The notes beneath the pieces were generated by a model, which was given only the letters and a program-made list of their open reading frames with translations, was not told where the DNA came from and ran no database searches. A stretch of 42,923 nucleotides of DNA from Muribaculaceae bacterium (lineage in GTDB: Bacteria > Bacteroidota > Bacteroidia > Bacteroidales > Muribaculaceae): contig JAEETL010000022.1 of NCBI GenBank assembly GCA_016290325.1, positions 1 to 42,923 on the forward strand, read 5' to 3'. Shown here in pieces: positions 25,478 through 33,247 of the stretch; position 1 is the stretch's first letter; the number at the start of each line of letters is the position of its first letter. Position numbers and translations under genes: made by a program.

Positions 25478-26746
25478 CTATTTGTTCAATCCTTGCTTGA
25501 ACGACTCAAACTGCTCGTCGCTTACTTCTATAATCGTGAGCGTGATGTCGTTGTTATCGTTCTTGCCGATGGCAAATACCAACACGTGGTCATCGACCGT
25601 GTAGCCGGTTTCCACCATCTGGGTATCATTGTTTAACCGCCAGGGCATGGCCATGCGGGCATTGCTGCCCTTGAGGGCGTTCTTGATGGCGATCTTAGCC
25701 ATCTCCACGTCCTTAACGGCAGTTGAGAACATGGTGGTACCTGTGCCGTTGTCGACGGTTTGGGTAAAGTCATATTTTTCACTCAGCCACAGGGCAACGT
25801 CCTGGTAGTGGTAATGGCTCTCGGCGGCTTTAGCGGCTTTTTTCTCTTTTTCTTGGGTTTGTTTGCGCTCTTTCAGGCGGTCCAAGCGTGCTTGTTCCTG
25901 CTCGGCTTTGGCCTGCTCGCGTTGCAGTCGTTTTTCTTCTTTCTTGAGGCGCTCCTCTTCTTGTTTCTTCCTCTTTTCCTCGGCTTTACGCTGTTTCTCG
26001 GCTTCTCTCAGTTTTTGCGCCTCGGCACGCTTTAGCTCTTGTTCGCGTTTTTTTGCGGCCCGTTCCTCGCGCTTTTTCTCCTGCTCGAGTTGGCGAATCT
26101 CGCGACGTTTGTGTCGATCGGTCACAGCTGCTTGGCGCGGCTCGACGGTTTCGTCGCCATTTCCATCTTCACCATCATCGATAATGGTGTCGTTTTCAGT
26201 CTCGATTTCAGGAATTTGCTTGCGTGCTCGTTTGCTGCTGCGCTTCACGGGTTTGCTGGCCTCAGGGGAGTCCTCTTTGACTTGTGCCTTTTTGCCTTTG
26301 CTTCCAAGTGACTTGTAGTAACTGGCAGTTTCGGTCACACTCACGTAGTAAACGCCGTCTTCAACGGCTTTGCGCCCCACCGAGAAACGGAATTTGTTCT
26401 TCTCGTAGCGGAATTCTTTCCAGTAGTTGTTTGAGGAGAAGTGCCAGTCGCCCACGGCCTTGATATCGTCATAGCTCGCCATGAGGCGGTCAATGATGTC
26501 TTTGGCCTTTTTGGTGCTGAAGCCCGGTGGAGTGTTCAGGAAGTAGGTTACTTCGCCTTTGCGCCGTTGCTGGTCCATGTCAGCGGCACTGGGGACGTAA
26601 TAGTACTCAAAGTCATTGCGATTTACAAATACATCGCTCACTACTTCGTCAAGATACCATTCATAGTTATCGGCTTGTTCCTGGGCTGGGGCCGTCAGAA
26701 AAATACAAGCCAGCACACACAATAGTATTTGTCTCTTTATTGTCAT
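25478..26746 (-). CDS. exported protein with two similar domains joined by a charged coiled coil, function unknown
   Basis: A 422-residue exported protein that I do not recognise. The start at 26746 (MTIKRQILLCVLACIF) begins a signal peptide (1-21). Residues 64-147 form one alpha/beta domain; residues 211-310 are an extremely charged Lys/Arg/Glu/Gln coiled coil (QEKKREERAAKKREQELK and similar); residues 335-420 form a second domain. The two end domains appear related: both have an AK-xx-I helix (AKDIIDRLMASY / AKIAIKNALKGS), a Trp-containing strand (DWHFSSNN / PWRLNND), then Tyr/Phe-rich strands and an acidic end (YVSVTETASYYKSL / LTIIEVSDEQFESF). A long rod between like domains suggests a periplasmic spacer or dimer. 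It precedes the GH13 gene by 33 bases. Confidence 0.8.
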   Translation of the reverse strand: MTIKRQILLCVLACIFLTAPAQEQADNYEWYLDEVVSDVFVNRNDFEYYYVPSAADMDQQRRKGEVTYFLNTPPGFSTKKAKDIIDRLMASYDDIKAVGDWHFSSNNYWKEFRYEKNKFRFSVGRKAVEDGVYYVSVTETASYYKSLGSKGKKAQVKEDSPEASKPVKRSSKRARKQIPEIETENDTIIDDGEDGNGDETVEPRQAAVTDRHKRREIRQLEQEKKREERAAKKREQELKRAEAQKLREAEKQRKAEEKRKKQEEERLKKEEKRLQREQAKAEQEQARLDRLKERKQTQEKEKKAAKAAESHYHYQDVALWLSEKYDFTQTVDNGTGTTMFSTAVKDVEMAKIAIKNALKGSNARMAMPWRLNNDTQMVETGYTVDDHVLVFAIGKNDNNDITLTIIEVSDEQFESFKQGLNK

Positions 26747-26866
26747 CGGCTCAATTATTCGTTTGTCAATCATGACCTGGGCATGGCTCGGTATATCATC
26801 TGTTATCGGTGACTTTCCTCGCAGCATGCGTGTGTGAAATCATTACTGACGAACGTTTTCAACCTG

Positions 26867-26874
26867 CAAATATA
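26867..26874 (-). promoter_or_regulatory. -7 box upstream of the coiled-coil gene
   Basis: TATATTTG on the minus strand at 26874-26867. It is about 120 bases before the chosen ATG at 26746, so the leader would be long; the -33 element is unclear. Confidence 0.45.
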
Positions 26875-26934
26875 TCTTATTATCCTCAAAATAGCAAATT
26901 TTACCCGACTTTTCGTGTAAAAATGAAGATTAGG

Positions 26935-26988
26935 TATAGGGCTTATAAGACAGATAAGACTTATAGGGCGTATAAGGGTTATGGGGTG
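26935..26988. repeat. 9-base tandem array, TATAAGACT type, six units
   Basis: Six units in register on the plus strand: TATAGGGCT, TATAAGACA, GATAAGACT, TATAGGGCG, TATAAGGGT, TATGGGGTG. It lies in the gap between divergent genes, upstream of both promoters' coding sides. Confidence 0.75.
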
Positions 26989-27036
26989 ATGATTTGGCGA
27001 TTTTTTTTAAAAGTGGGACATTGAAGGGCAATTTAT

Positions 27037-27068
27037 TTTGAGATTTATGAGAATAATGCTTAACTTTG
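27037..27068 (+). promoter_or_regulatory. promoter of the acyltransferase gene
   Basis: TTTG at 27037-27040, a 20-base spacer, TAACTTTG at 27061-27068; the ATG at 27135 gives a leader of about 60 bases. Confidence 0.8.
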
Positions 27069-27134
27069 TAGGTTGAAGAGACATGAACAAAAATCTGAGG
27101 GGCTGATGCGCTTCTCACAAATCTTTAAATCATT

Positions 27135-28316
27135 ATGATAGAGAACGAAAACATACCCATTCCAGTGGAGTTTCAGGACATCTGCCCGATTCCTGATAAA
27201 GATTTCCAAACCGCGATGACCATCCTGGTGCAGGAGCCTGGTTTCCAAAACATTGTGGCGATGGCTTTGCCCAACTACAAGTACTCGGAATTCAAGCACG
27301 TGTTGTTGAGCATCAACTCCAAGCATGAGTTCCAGGTCAAGGTGATGAAGCCCTTTATCGAGGGATTGATGGCCAAGACCGGCACGACGCTTACCACGAG
27401 CGGTAATGAGAACCTGGATAAGGAATTGCCCTACACATTTATTACCAACCACCGCGATATCGTGCTGGACTCGGCCCAGCTGAGCTACTTGCTGATCAAG
27501 GGCGGCCGTGACGCGTGCGAAATCGCTATCGGCAACAATCTGCTCATCTATGACTGGATCACCAAGCTGGTGCGCATGAACAAGAGCTTTATCGTGAAGC
27601 GTAACCTGGGTCGCATCCAGACGTTGACAGCCGCTGTGCAGCTATCAGGCTACATGCACTTTGCCGTGCAGCAGAAACATGCCTCGCTGTGGATTGCCCA
27701 GCGTGAGGGCCGCTGCAAGGACAGCAACGACCGCACCCAGGAGAGTCTGGTCAAGATGCTCGCCTATGGCAACCGCGACAAGTCGTTCATCGAGAGCCTC
27801 AAGGAGCTGAACATCGCGCCCATCTCGATCAGCTATGAGTATGACCCCAACGACTACTTGAAGGCCAAGGAGTTCCTGTGCAAGAGCAAGAATCCCAACT
27901 GGCGCAAATCGCCCGAGGACGACCTGATTAGCATGAAGACGGGTATCATCGGCCACAAGGGTGAGGTTCATTATGCCTTCACGCCTTGCATTAACGAGGA
28001 GTTGGACAAGATTCCCGAGGGTCTGGACAAGTTCCTGGAGGTGGACCGCGTGTGCGCCATCATCGACCACGCCATCCATCAGAACTATAAGATCTACAAG
28101 AACAACTACATCGCCCACGATATCTTGTTTGACGACAAGCAGTTTGCCGACAAGTACACCCAGGAGGAACGTGAGGCGTTCGAGCAGTATCTGTCGAGTC
28201 AGATTGACAAGACCGAGGGCATGAAGTTGAGCGAGGCGGACCGTTTCTACATGTACAACAAGATGTTGCAGATGTATAGCAACCCGCTCTCCAACTACCT
28301 CGAGGCCACGAAGTGA
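27135..28316 (+). CDS. glycerophospholipid acyltransferase-like protein (PlsB/PlsC superfamily)
   Basis: A 393-residue protein of the glycerol-phosphate acyltransferase superfamily. The catalytic block is TFITNHRDIVLDSAQL at residues 101-116; the spacing from His106 to Asp112 is one longer than the usual HX4D, or the HRD triplet itself is used. IGNNLLIYDWITKLVRMNKSFIVKRN (block II region), SLWIAQREGRCKD (block III, Glu-Gly-Arg near 191-193) and LNIAPISISYEYDP (block IV) follow. It should transfer a fatty acyl group to a lysolipid or related acceptor at the membrane. A cytosolic location with peripheral attachment is likely because no transmembrane helix is seen. It has its own promoter. Confidence 0.85.
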   Translation: MIENENIPIPVEFQDICPIPDKDFQTAMTILVQEPGFQNIVAMALPNYKYSEFKHVLLSINSKHEFQVKVMKPFIEGLMAKTGTTLTTSGNENLDKELPYTFITNHRDIVLDSAQLSYLLIKGGRDACEIAIGNNLLIYDWITKLVRMNKSFIVKRNLGRIQTLTAAVQLSGYMHFAVQQKHASLWIAQREGRCKDSNDRTQESLVKMLAYGNRDKSFIESLKELNIAPISISYEYDPNDYLKAKEFLCKSKNPNWRKSPEDDLISMKTGIIGHKGEVHYAFTPCINEELDKIPEGLDKFLEVDRVCAIIDHAIHQNYKIYKNNYIAHDILFDDKQFADKYTQEEREAFEQYLSSQIDKTEGMKLSEADRFYMYNKMLQMYSNPLSNYLEATK

Positions 28317-28365
28317 TTTTTAGGCTTTAGGCTTTAGCTTTTAGGTTTTAGACCCTAGGCTTTAG
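28317..28365 (+). repeat. 7-base tandem array, GCTTTAG type, seven units
   Basis: Begins at the base after the acyltransferase stop. Units, all ending TAG and in exact register: TTTTTAG, GCTTTAG, GCTTTAG, CTTTTAG, GTTTTAG, ACCCTAG, GCTTTAG. An inverted array follows at 28397. Confidence 0.85.
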
Positions 28366-28396
28366 GGGGTATCCACACCCCTTCATCAGTAAAAAA

Positions 28397-28459
28397 CCTA
28401 CCACCTAATGCCTAACGCCTAAAGCCTACCACCTAACGCCTACCACCTAACGCCTAGAA
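28397..28459 (-). repeat. 7-base tandem array, CCTAACG type, nine units, inverted relative to 28317-28365
   Basis: Units in exact register: CCTACCA, CCTAATG, CCTAACG, CCTAAAG, CCTACCA, CCTAACG, CCTACCA, CCTAACG, CCTAGAA. It ends two bases before the metallophosphoesterase ATG. Together with the left array it can fold into a long imperfect stem around a 31-base centre. Confidence 0.85.
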
Positions 28460-28461
28460 TT

Positions 28462-29637
28462 ATGAAGATTCACTGGTTAGGATTAATCATCGTGGCGGTG
28501 CTGTGCATCGCCATGGATGTTTATATCAGCCGTCGGCTGAACCGTAATGGCTACCGTTGGGCGGCGCGTTTTAACGCGCTGCTAGGCTTGCTGGCTGTCG
28601 GGTTGGTCATTGGCGTGAGCGTGATGCCCCTGTCGAGTGCCGCTATGTCTAATGGCGCTTTTGTTACTGGGCAGTATATGCTTTACACCTTTTTTGCGCT
28701 GCTGGCCCCCAAGGCGCTTGGCATGATGCTGCATGGCCTCGGACGGCTCCTGCGTCAGCGGTGGCTGACGGTGTGCGCCTTTATCCTGGCAGCGCTGGTG
28801 TTCGTCGTGATGTGGTGGGGCGCTGTGGTCACGCCGCGTACGCTCGAAGTTCAGGAGGTGGAATTGGCTTTTGACCGCCTGCCCGACGAGTTTGACGGCT
28901 ACCGCATCGTGCAATGGAGTGATGCCCACCTGGGCACCTACAATGGGCGCACTCCCATCGTGGAGCGGTGGGTCGAGACCATCAATGGCTTGCACCCCGA
29001 CATGATTTGCTTCACGGGCGACCTGGTGAGCCGTAAGACTGATGAGGCAGAGCCCTATCGGGCCATCTTGTCGCGGCTGCATGCGCCTGACGGCGTTTTC
29101 TCGGTGCTGGGCAACCACGACTATGACAACTACGTCAAGTGGGACGATGAGAAGGCAAAACTTGCCGACCGCAAAGCCCTATGCGACATGCAGCGCGACA
29201 TGGGTTGGAAGCTGCTCAACGACGACTATGCCCTCATCAAGCGCGGTGACAGCCAACTGGTGCTCATCGGTAACGAGAACTTCGGTGACCGCCCTGGAGA
29301 GAAACGCGGCAGCTTGCCCAAAGCCTATAGTGGCCTATTTGGCAGCAATTTCAAGATCCAGTTGCAGCACAACCCCTATGCTTGGCGAGCTAATACCCTT
29401 ACTAACAGCAATATCGACTTGATGTTGGCGGGCCATACCCATGCCTGGCAGCTGATGCTCAAACTGGGCAACTGGCGCTGGTCGCCTGCGTCCATGCATT
29501 ACCCCGAGTGGGGTGGGGCATACCATGAGGGCGACCGCTGGCTGTATGTCAACATCGGCACCGGCATGGTGGGTCCCCCAATGCGCATTGGGGCGACTCC
29601 CGAAATCACTGTCATTACACTTAGGAAGAGTCGCTAG
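28462..29637 (+). CDS. membrane-anchored metallophosphoesterase
   Basis: A 391-residue protein with about four N-terminal hydrophobic helices (residues 4-22, 38-58, 70-92, 102-122) and a calcineurin-like phosphoesterase domain from about 145. The two-metal site is intact: Asp154 and His156 (SDAHLG), Asp187 (GDLVS), Asn218-His219-Asp220 (GNHDY), His304 (LQHNP) and His325/His327 (AGHTHAWQ). This YkuE/YaeI-like architecture is found in enzymes acting on phospholipid head groups or UDP-sugar lipids at the membrane; the substrate is unknown. The start codon directly follows a 7-base repeat array. Tex begins 49 bases downstream. Confidence 0.92.
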   Translation: MKIHWLGLIIVAVLCIAMDVYISRRLNRNGYRWAARFNALLGLLAVGLVIGVSVMPLSSAAMSNGAFVTGQYMLYTFFALLAPKALGMMLHGLGRLLRQRWLTVCAFILAALVFVVMWWGAVVTPRTLEVQEVELAFDRLPDEFDGYRIVQWSDAHLGTYNGRTPIVERWVETINGLHPDMICFTGDLVSRKTDEAEPYRAILSRLHAPDGVFSVLGNHDYDNYVKWDDEKAKLADRKALCDMQRDMGWKLLNDDYALIKRGDSQLVLIGNENFGDRPGEKRGSLPKAYSGLFGSNFKIQLQHNPYAWRANTLTNSNIDLMLAGHTHAWQLMLKLGNWRWSPASMHYPEWGGAYHEGDRWLYVNIGTGMVGPPMRIGATPEITVITLRKSR

Positions 29638-29658
29638 TCCTTTGTTCTTAGTATTTAG

Positions 29659-29680
29659 TATAATTCGTGTAATTCGTAGT
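29659..29680. repeat. short 9-base tandem (TATAATTCG / TGTAATTCG)
   Basis: Two units and a partial third just before the tex start. Included because a 9-base period also occurs at 26935-26988. Confidence 0.4.
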
Positions 29681-29686
29681 TAAAAA

Positions 29687-31825
29687 ATGGCAACTCAATT
29701 ATCCACGCTCATATCCCAAGAGTTAAATATCCCCATCAATCAGGTGGCTGGCACGGTCAATCTGCTCGATGACGGTGCGACCATCCCGTTCATCAGCCGT
29801 TACCGCAAGGAAGCGACCGGCAACCTCGACGAACTCTCCATCCAGTCCATCGACCAGCGGTTGCGTTACTACCGCGAGCTGGAGAAACGTCGCGCCACCA
29901 TCCTCAAGACCATCGAGGCGCAGGATAAACTCACCCCCGAGCTGGCCGCTCGCATCAATAACTGCTGGGATGCCACCACACTCGAGGATATCTACCTCCC
30001 ATATAAGCCTAAGCGCAAGACGCGCGCCGAGGCGGCCCGTCAGCTGGGATTGGAACCGCTGGCCAAGATCATCATGGCACAGCGCGGCGGCAACATTGAG
30101 GAGCGGGCGCGCCAGTTTGTTGACGGCGACAAGGTATCTGACACCGATGCCGCCATTGCCGGCGCTCAGGACATCATTGCCGAGTGGGTGAGTGAGAATG
30201 AGGCGGTGCGTGGCGCCGTCAGGCGTGGTTTCAAGTATGACGCGCGCCTGGTGTCCCACTATGTCAAGGGCAAAGAGATTGAGGGCCGCAACTATGAGAA
30301 TTACTACGAGTACTCCATGCCGTTGAAGCGCGTGTCCAGCCACCAGCTGTTGGCTATCCGCCGTGGCGAGAAAGAGGGCTTTCTCAAGGTGGGCATTGAA
30401 ATCAATGATGACCGCACGCTCGACAATATCGCGCGCATCGTCGTCAAAGGCAACGGCGAGGCTTCGCAACTGGTCGAGGAGGCCGCCGAGGACAGCTTTA
30501 AGAGACTCGTGAAGCCATCGATTGAGACCGAATTTGCTGCAGCAGCCAAGGAGAAAGCCGATGACGAGGCCATTGAGACCTTTGCTCAGAACGTGCGACA
30601 GCTATTGTTCGCGCCGCCATTGGGCCACAAGCGTGTGCTGGCCGTTGACCCAGGTTTCCGCACGGGTTGCAAGGTGGTTTGCTTGGATGAGCAAGGCAAC
30701 CTGCTGCACAACGACGTGATTTACCCCACGGCACCCCATAACGACATCGCTGGGGCGACGAAAAAGATACAGACACTCACCGAGGCCTATAAGATCGACG
30801 CCATTGCTTTGGGCAACGGCACCGCTAGCCGCGAGACCGAGCGCTTCCTGAAAAAGATTCGCTATCGCCGCAACATCGACGTGTTTGTTGTGAGCGAGAA
30901 CGGCGCGTCGATTTACAGTGCGAGCAAAATCGCCCGTGACGAGTTCCCCGACAAGGACGTGACCGTGCGCGGCGCTGTCTCCATTGGCCGACGCCTGCTT
31001 GACCCGCTTGCCGAACTGGTGAAGATTGACCCCAAGTCTATCGGTGTGGGGCAGTATCAGCATGACGTGGACCAAACGCGCTTGAAAGAGGCGCTGGATT
31101 TCACCGTGCAGAGTTGCGTGAATAGCGTTGGCGTGAATGTGAACACGGCCTCCAAGGAGTTGCTCACCTATATTGCAGGCCTTGGCCCAACCTTGGCCCA
31201 GAATATTGTCGATTATCGTGCCGCCAATGGTCATTTTACCTCGCGCCAGCAGTTGCTCAAGGTGCCCAAATTGGGACCGAAAACTTTTGAGCAGGCAGCA
31301 GGCTTCTTGCGTGTTCCCGAGAGCGACAATCCGCTGGATAACAGTGCTGTCCACCCCGAGCGTTATGCCCTGGTGGAGCAGATGGCACGAGACTGCGGCT
31401 GCAGCATCGCCGACTTGATTCGTGACAAGGCGCAACGCGACAAGATTGACCCAAAACGCTACCTGTCTGACGACGTGGGCGAGCCTACCCTGCGCGACAT
31501 TATGAGTGAGCTAGAGAAACCTGGACGTGACCCGCGCTCGACGGTCCAAGTCTGGGAATTTGACGAGAACGTCAACGACATCAAGGACCTGCGCGAGGGC
31601 ATGGAACTGAACGGCATTGTCACTAACGTGACCCAGTTTGGTGCTTTCGTTGACCTGGGTATCCACAAGGACGGCCTCGTCCACGTGTCGCAGATGCCTC
31701 AGCGCGGCCTACCTCCCGCCCGTCAGGTTCACGTCCACCAGCACGTGCGTGTCGTTGTCACCAGCATTGACCACGACCGTGGCCGCATCGCCCTCTCCAT
31801 GAAGGGCATCGCCCAACCCAAGTAA
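29687..31825 (+). CDS. tex: Tex-family RNA-binding transcription accessory protein
   Basis: A 712-residue Tex protein, the bacterial relative of eukaryotic Spt6, which binds nucleic acid and associates with transcription. The N-terminal helical part begins ISQELNIPINQVAGTVNLLDDGATIPFISRYRKEATGNLDE, of which RYRKEATGNLDE is diagnostic. The YqgF-like domain (KRVLAVDPGFRTGCKVV) lies at about 318-450, tandem helix-hairpin-helix units at about 485-545 (NTASKELLTYIAGLGPTLAQ, then LLKVPKLGPKTFEQAAGF), and a C-terminal S1 domain at about 640-708 (GIVTNVTQFGAFVDLGIHKD). Length is slightly short of the usual 720-780. The small membrane protein gene follows after 23 bases. Confidence 0.95.
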   Translation: MATQLSTLISQELNIPINQVAGTVNLLDDGATIPFISRYRKEATGNLDELSIQSIDQRLRYYRELEKRRATILKTIEAQDKLTPELAARINNCWDATTLEDIYLPYKPKRKTRAEAARQLGLEPLAKIIMAQRGGNIEERARQFVDGDKVSDTDAAIAGAQDIIAEWVSENEAVRGAVRRGFKYDARLVSHYVKGKEIEGRNYENYYEYSMPLKRVSSHQLLAIRRGEKEGFLKVGIEINDDRTLDNIARIVVKGNGEASQLVEEAAEDSFKRLVKPSIETEFAAAAKEKADDEAIETFAQNVRQLLFAPPLGHKRVLAVDPGFRTGCKVVCLDEQGNLLHNDVIYPTAPHNDIAGATKKIQTLTEAYKIDAIALGNGTASRETERFLKKIRYRRNIDVFVVSENGASIYSASKIARDEFPDKDVTVRGAVSIGRRLLDPLAELVKIDPKSIGVGQYQHDVDQTRLKEALDFTVQSCVNSVGVNVNTASKELLTYIAGLGPTLAQNIVDYRAANGHFTSRQQLLKVPKLGPKTFEQAAGFLRVPESDNPLDNSAVHPERYALVEQMARDCGCSIADLIRDKAQRDKIDPKRYLSDDVGEPTLRDIMSELEKPGRDPRSTVQVWEFDENVNDIKDLREGMELNGIVTNVTQFGAFVDLGIHKDGLVHVSQMPQRGLPPARQVHVHQHVRVVVTSIDHDRGRIALSMKGIAQPK

Positions 31826-31848
31826 TTTTTAAATTAAAAAAATGAGAT

Positions 31849-32148
31849 ATGGAACCGAGAGAGAAGGAACAAATGGAGGTGAGCACGGGCATGAAGGTGT
31901 GCCGCGTGATTGGAATTGTGCTGGTGGTAGCAGCCATTGGCTACATCATCTGGAAGGGTGATTACGACCATAAGGGTCTCGTGGGCTATGTGGACGATTT
32001 CATGGTGTTTATGGCGGCATTCACGTTTGCTCACGGCAGTTTCCAAAAGCCTGAGCGTCGCTACATCCGTCGTCAGTTTTACATGCTGTCGTCATTGTTT
32101 GCCTTGCTCGCCTTGTGCTGGGTCATCATGCTCGCTTTCATCAAATAG
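31849..32148 (+). CDS. small membrane protein of unknown function
   Basis: A 99-residue protein with three hydrophobic stretches (about 17-35, 46-60 and 77-97) and a basic loop KPERRYIRRQF. I do not recognise the family. It begins 23 bases after tex and is likely cotranscribed. Its last 70 bases overlap, on the opposite strand, the end of the acyltransferase-3 gene. A nearby ATG at 31842 is in another frame and closes quickly. Confidence 0.7.
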   Translation: MEPREKEQMEVSTGMKVCRVIGIVLVVAAIGYIIWKGDYDHKGLVGYVDDFMVFMAAFTFAHGSFQKPERRYIRRQFYMLSSLFALLALCWVIMLAFIK

Positions 32149-33233
32149 CGGCGGAGGGGACGATCGTAGAAACGCCAGCATAGCCACGCCAGCATGATAC
32201 ATGCCACGGGCAGTATCATGGCGACGGGCCACACATCGCTCATTTTGGAGATAGGCACAAGGTTGCCATCGAAGCCAATGTGGGCATAGAACAGGTACAT
32301 CAACGGATAATGCACGGCATAGAGCGGATAACTCAATTCGCCCAAGTTATGGCTCACGTGCCTTGTCAAGGTGCTTACCGATAGCTGAGAAGCGCCCAGC
32401 CAAACCAGGCAGGGGAACACCGCGATGACGCAGATGGCATCGTAAAGGCCATTCTGCCAGGGCTGAAGGTCGCTGAACGCGAGCGGCAGGCATCCCACGA
32501 GGAAGATGAGTAAACCGCAAATCCAAAAGACGCCACGCACTCTTTTCACTGGCCGGAACACCCGCGCCATGAGCATGCCTATCGTGTAGGGGAACAGCAT
32601 CCTTACCAGACCTGTCCACAACCCATAATCGACCATAGACCACCCCACGCCTAAGAAGCCGTCATGCACAGCAATATAGGTGAGACACGACCCTGAAATG
32701 ATAGCCAGCAGGGCCAGCCATCGTGTGGGTAGGCGGCGCAGCAACAACGCATACAGGATATTGCCGATATACTCAAAAAACAACGACCACGACGGGCCAT
32801 TCAGCGGGAACATCTCGCCATTGCCGCGGACATCGGCTGCCGTGCCCGGATAAAGCGGCAACATGAACATCGACAACAGCATAGCCACCATGACCCACCC
32901 TGTGGAGACGTGGGTGCCGTCCCATCGCACACTGCCCTGAACAATGAAGCAGATGGCCCCAAAAATGGCACCGATAACGACCATGGGGTGCAGACGAATG
33001 AGGCGGCGCTTGAAGAAGTGCCCTATCGTGAGCCCGTCTTTCCATCGGCTGTCATAGGCGTAACCAATGACAAAGCCCGAGAGCACAAAAAAGAAATCAA
33101 CAGCCAAGTAGCCGTGAGGTAGAGGTGTCCAGTCAAAGCACTCGAAGACATGATAAACAATGACCATGAGGGCAGCAACACCGCGCAGCCCGTCAAGAAT
33201 ATCATAATGAGGCTTGGATGGAAATTGCTGCAT
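32079..33233 (-). CDS. acyltransferase family 3 (OafA/NodX-like) membrane protein
   Basis: A 384-residue membrane protein with about ten hydrophobic helices, of the family that O-acylates sugars on polysaccharides, LPS or teichoic-type polymers. The signature start DGLRGVAALMVIVYHVFE contains the catalytic-type His, FFFVLSGFVIGYAY and the RRLIRLHPM motif follow. The gene starts 14 bases after the universal stress protein stop and is probably in one operon with it. Its 3' end extends 70 bases into the convergent small membrane protein gene; the final residues (MMTQHKASKANNDDSM) are polar and not part of the fold. Confidence 0.9.
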   Translation of the reverse strand: MQQFPSKPHYDILDGLRGVAALMVIVYHVFECFDWTPLPHGYLAVDFFFVLSGFVIGYAYDSRWKDGLTIGHFFKRRLIRLHPMVVIGAIFGAICFIVQGSVRWDGTHVSTGWVMVAMLLSMFMLPLYPGTAADVRGNGEMFPLNGPSWSLFFEYIGNILYALLLRRLPTRWLALLAIISGSCLTYIAVHDGFLGVGWSMVDYGLWTGLVRMLFPYTIGMLMARVFRPVKRVRGVFWICGLLIFLVGCLPLAFSDLQPWQNGLYDAICVIAVFPCLVWLGASQLSVSTLTRHVSHNLGELSYPLYAVHYPLMYLFYAHIGFDGNLVPISKMSDVWPVAMILPVACIMLAWLCWRFYDRPLRRYLMKASMMTQHKASKANNDDSM

Positions 33234-33247
33234 GGTTCTAAATCACG

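Noticed and set aside
28317-28459. Heptamer arrays as a CRISPR array
   Set aside because: Units are seven bases with no spacers and no cas genes are nearby.
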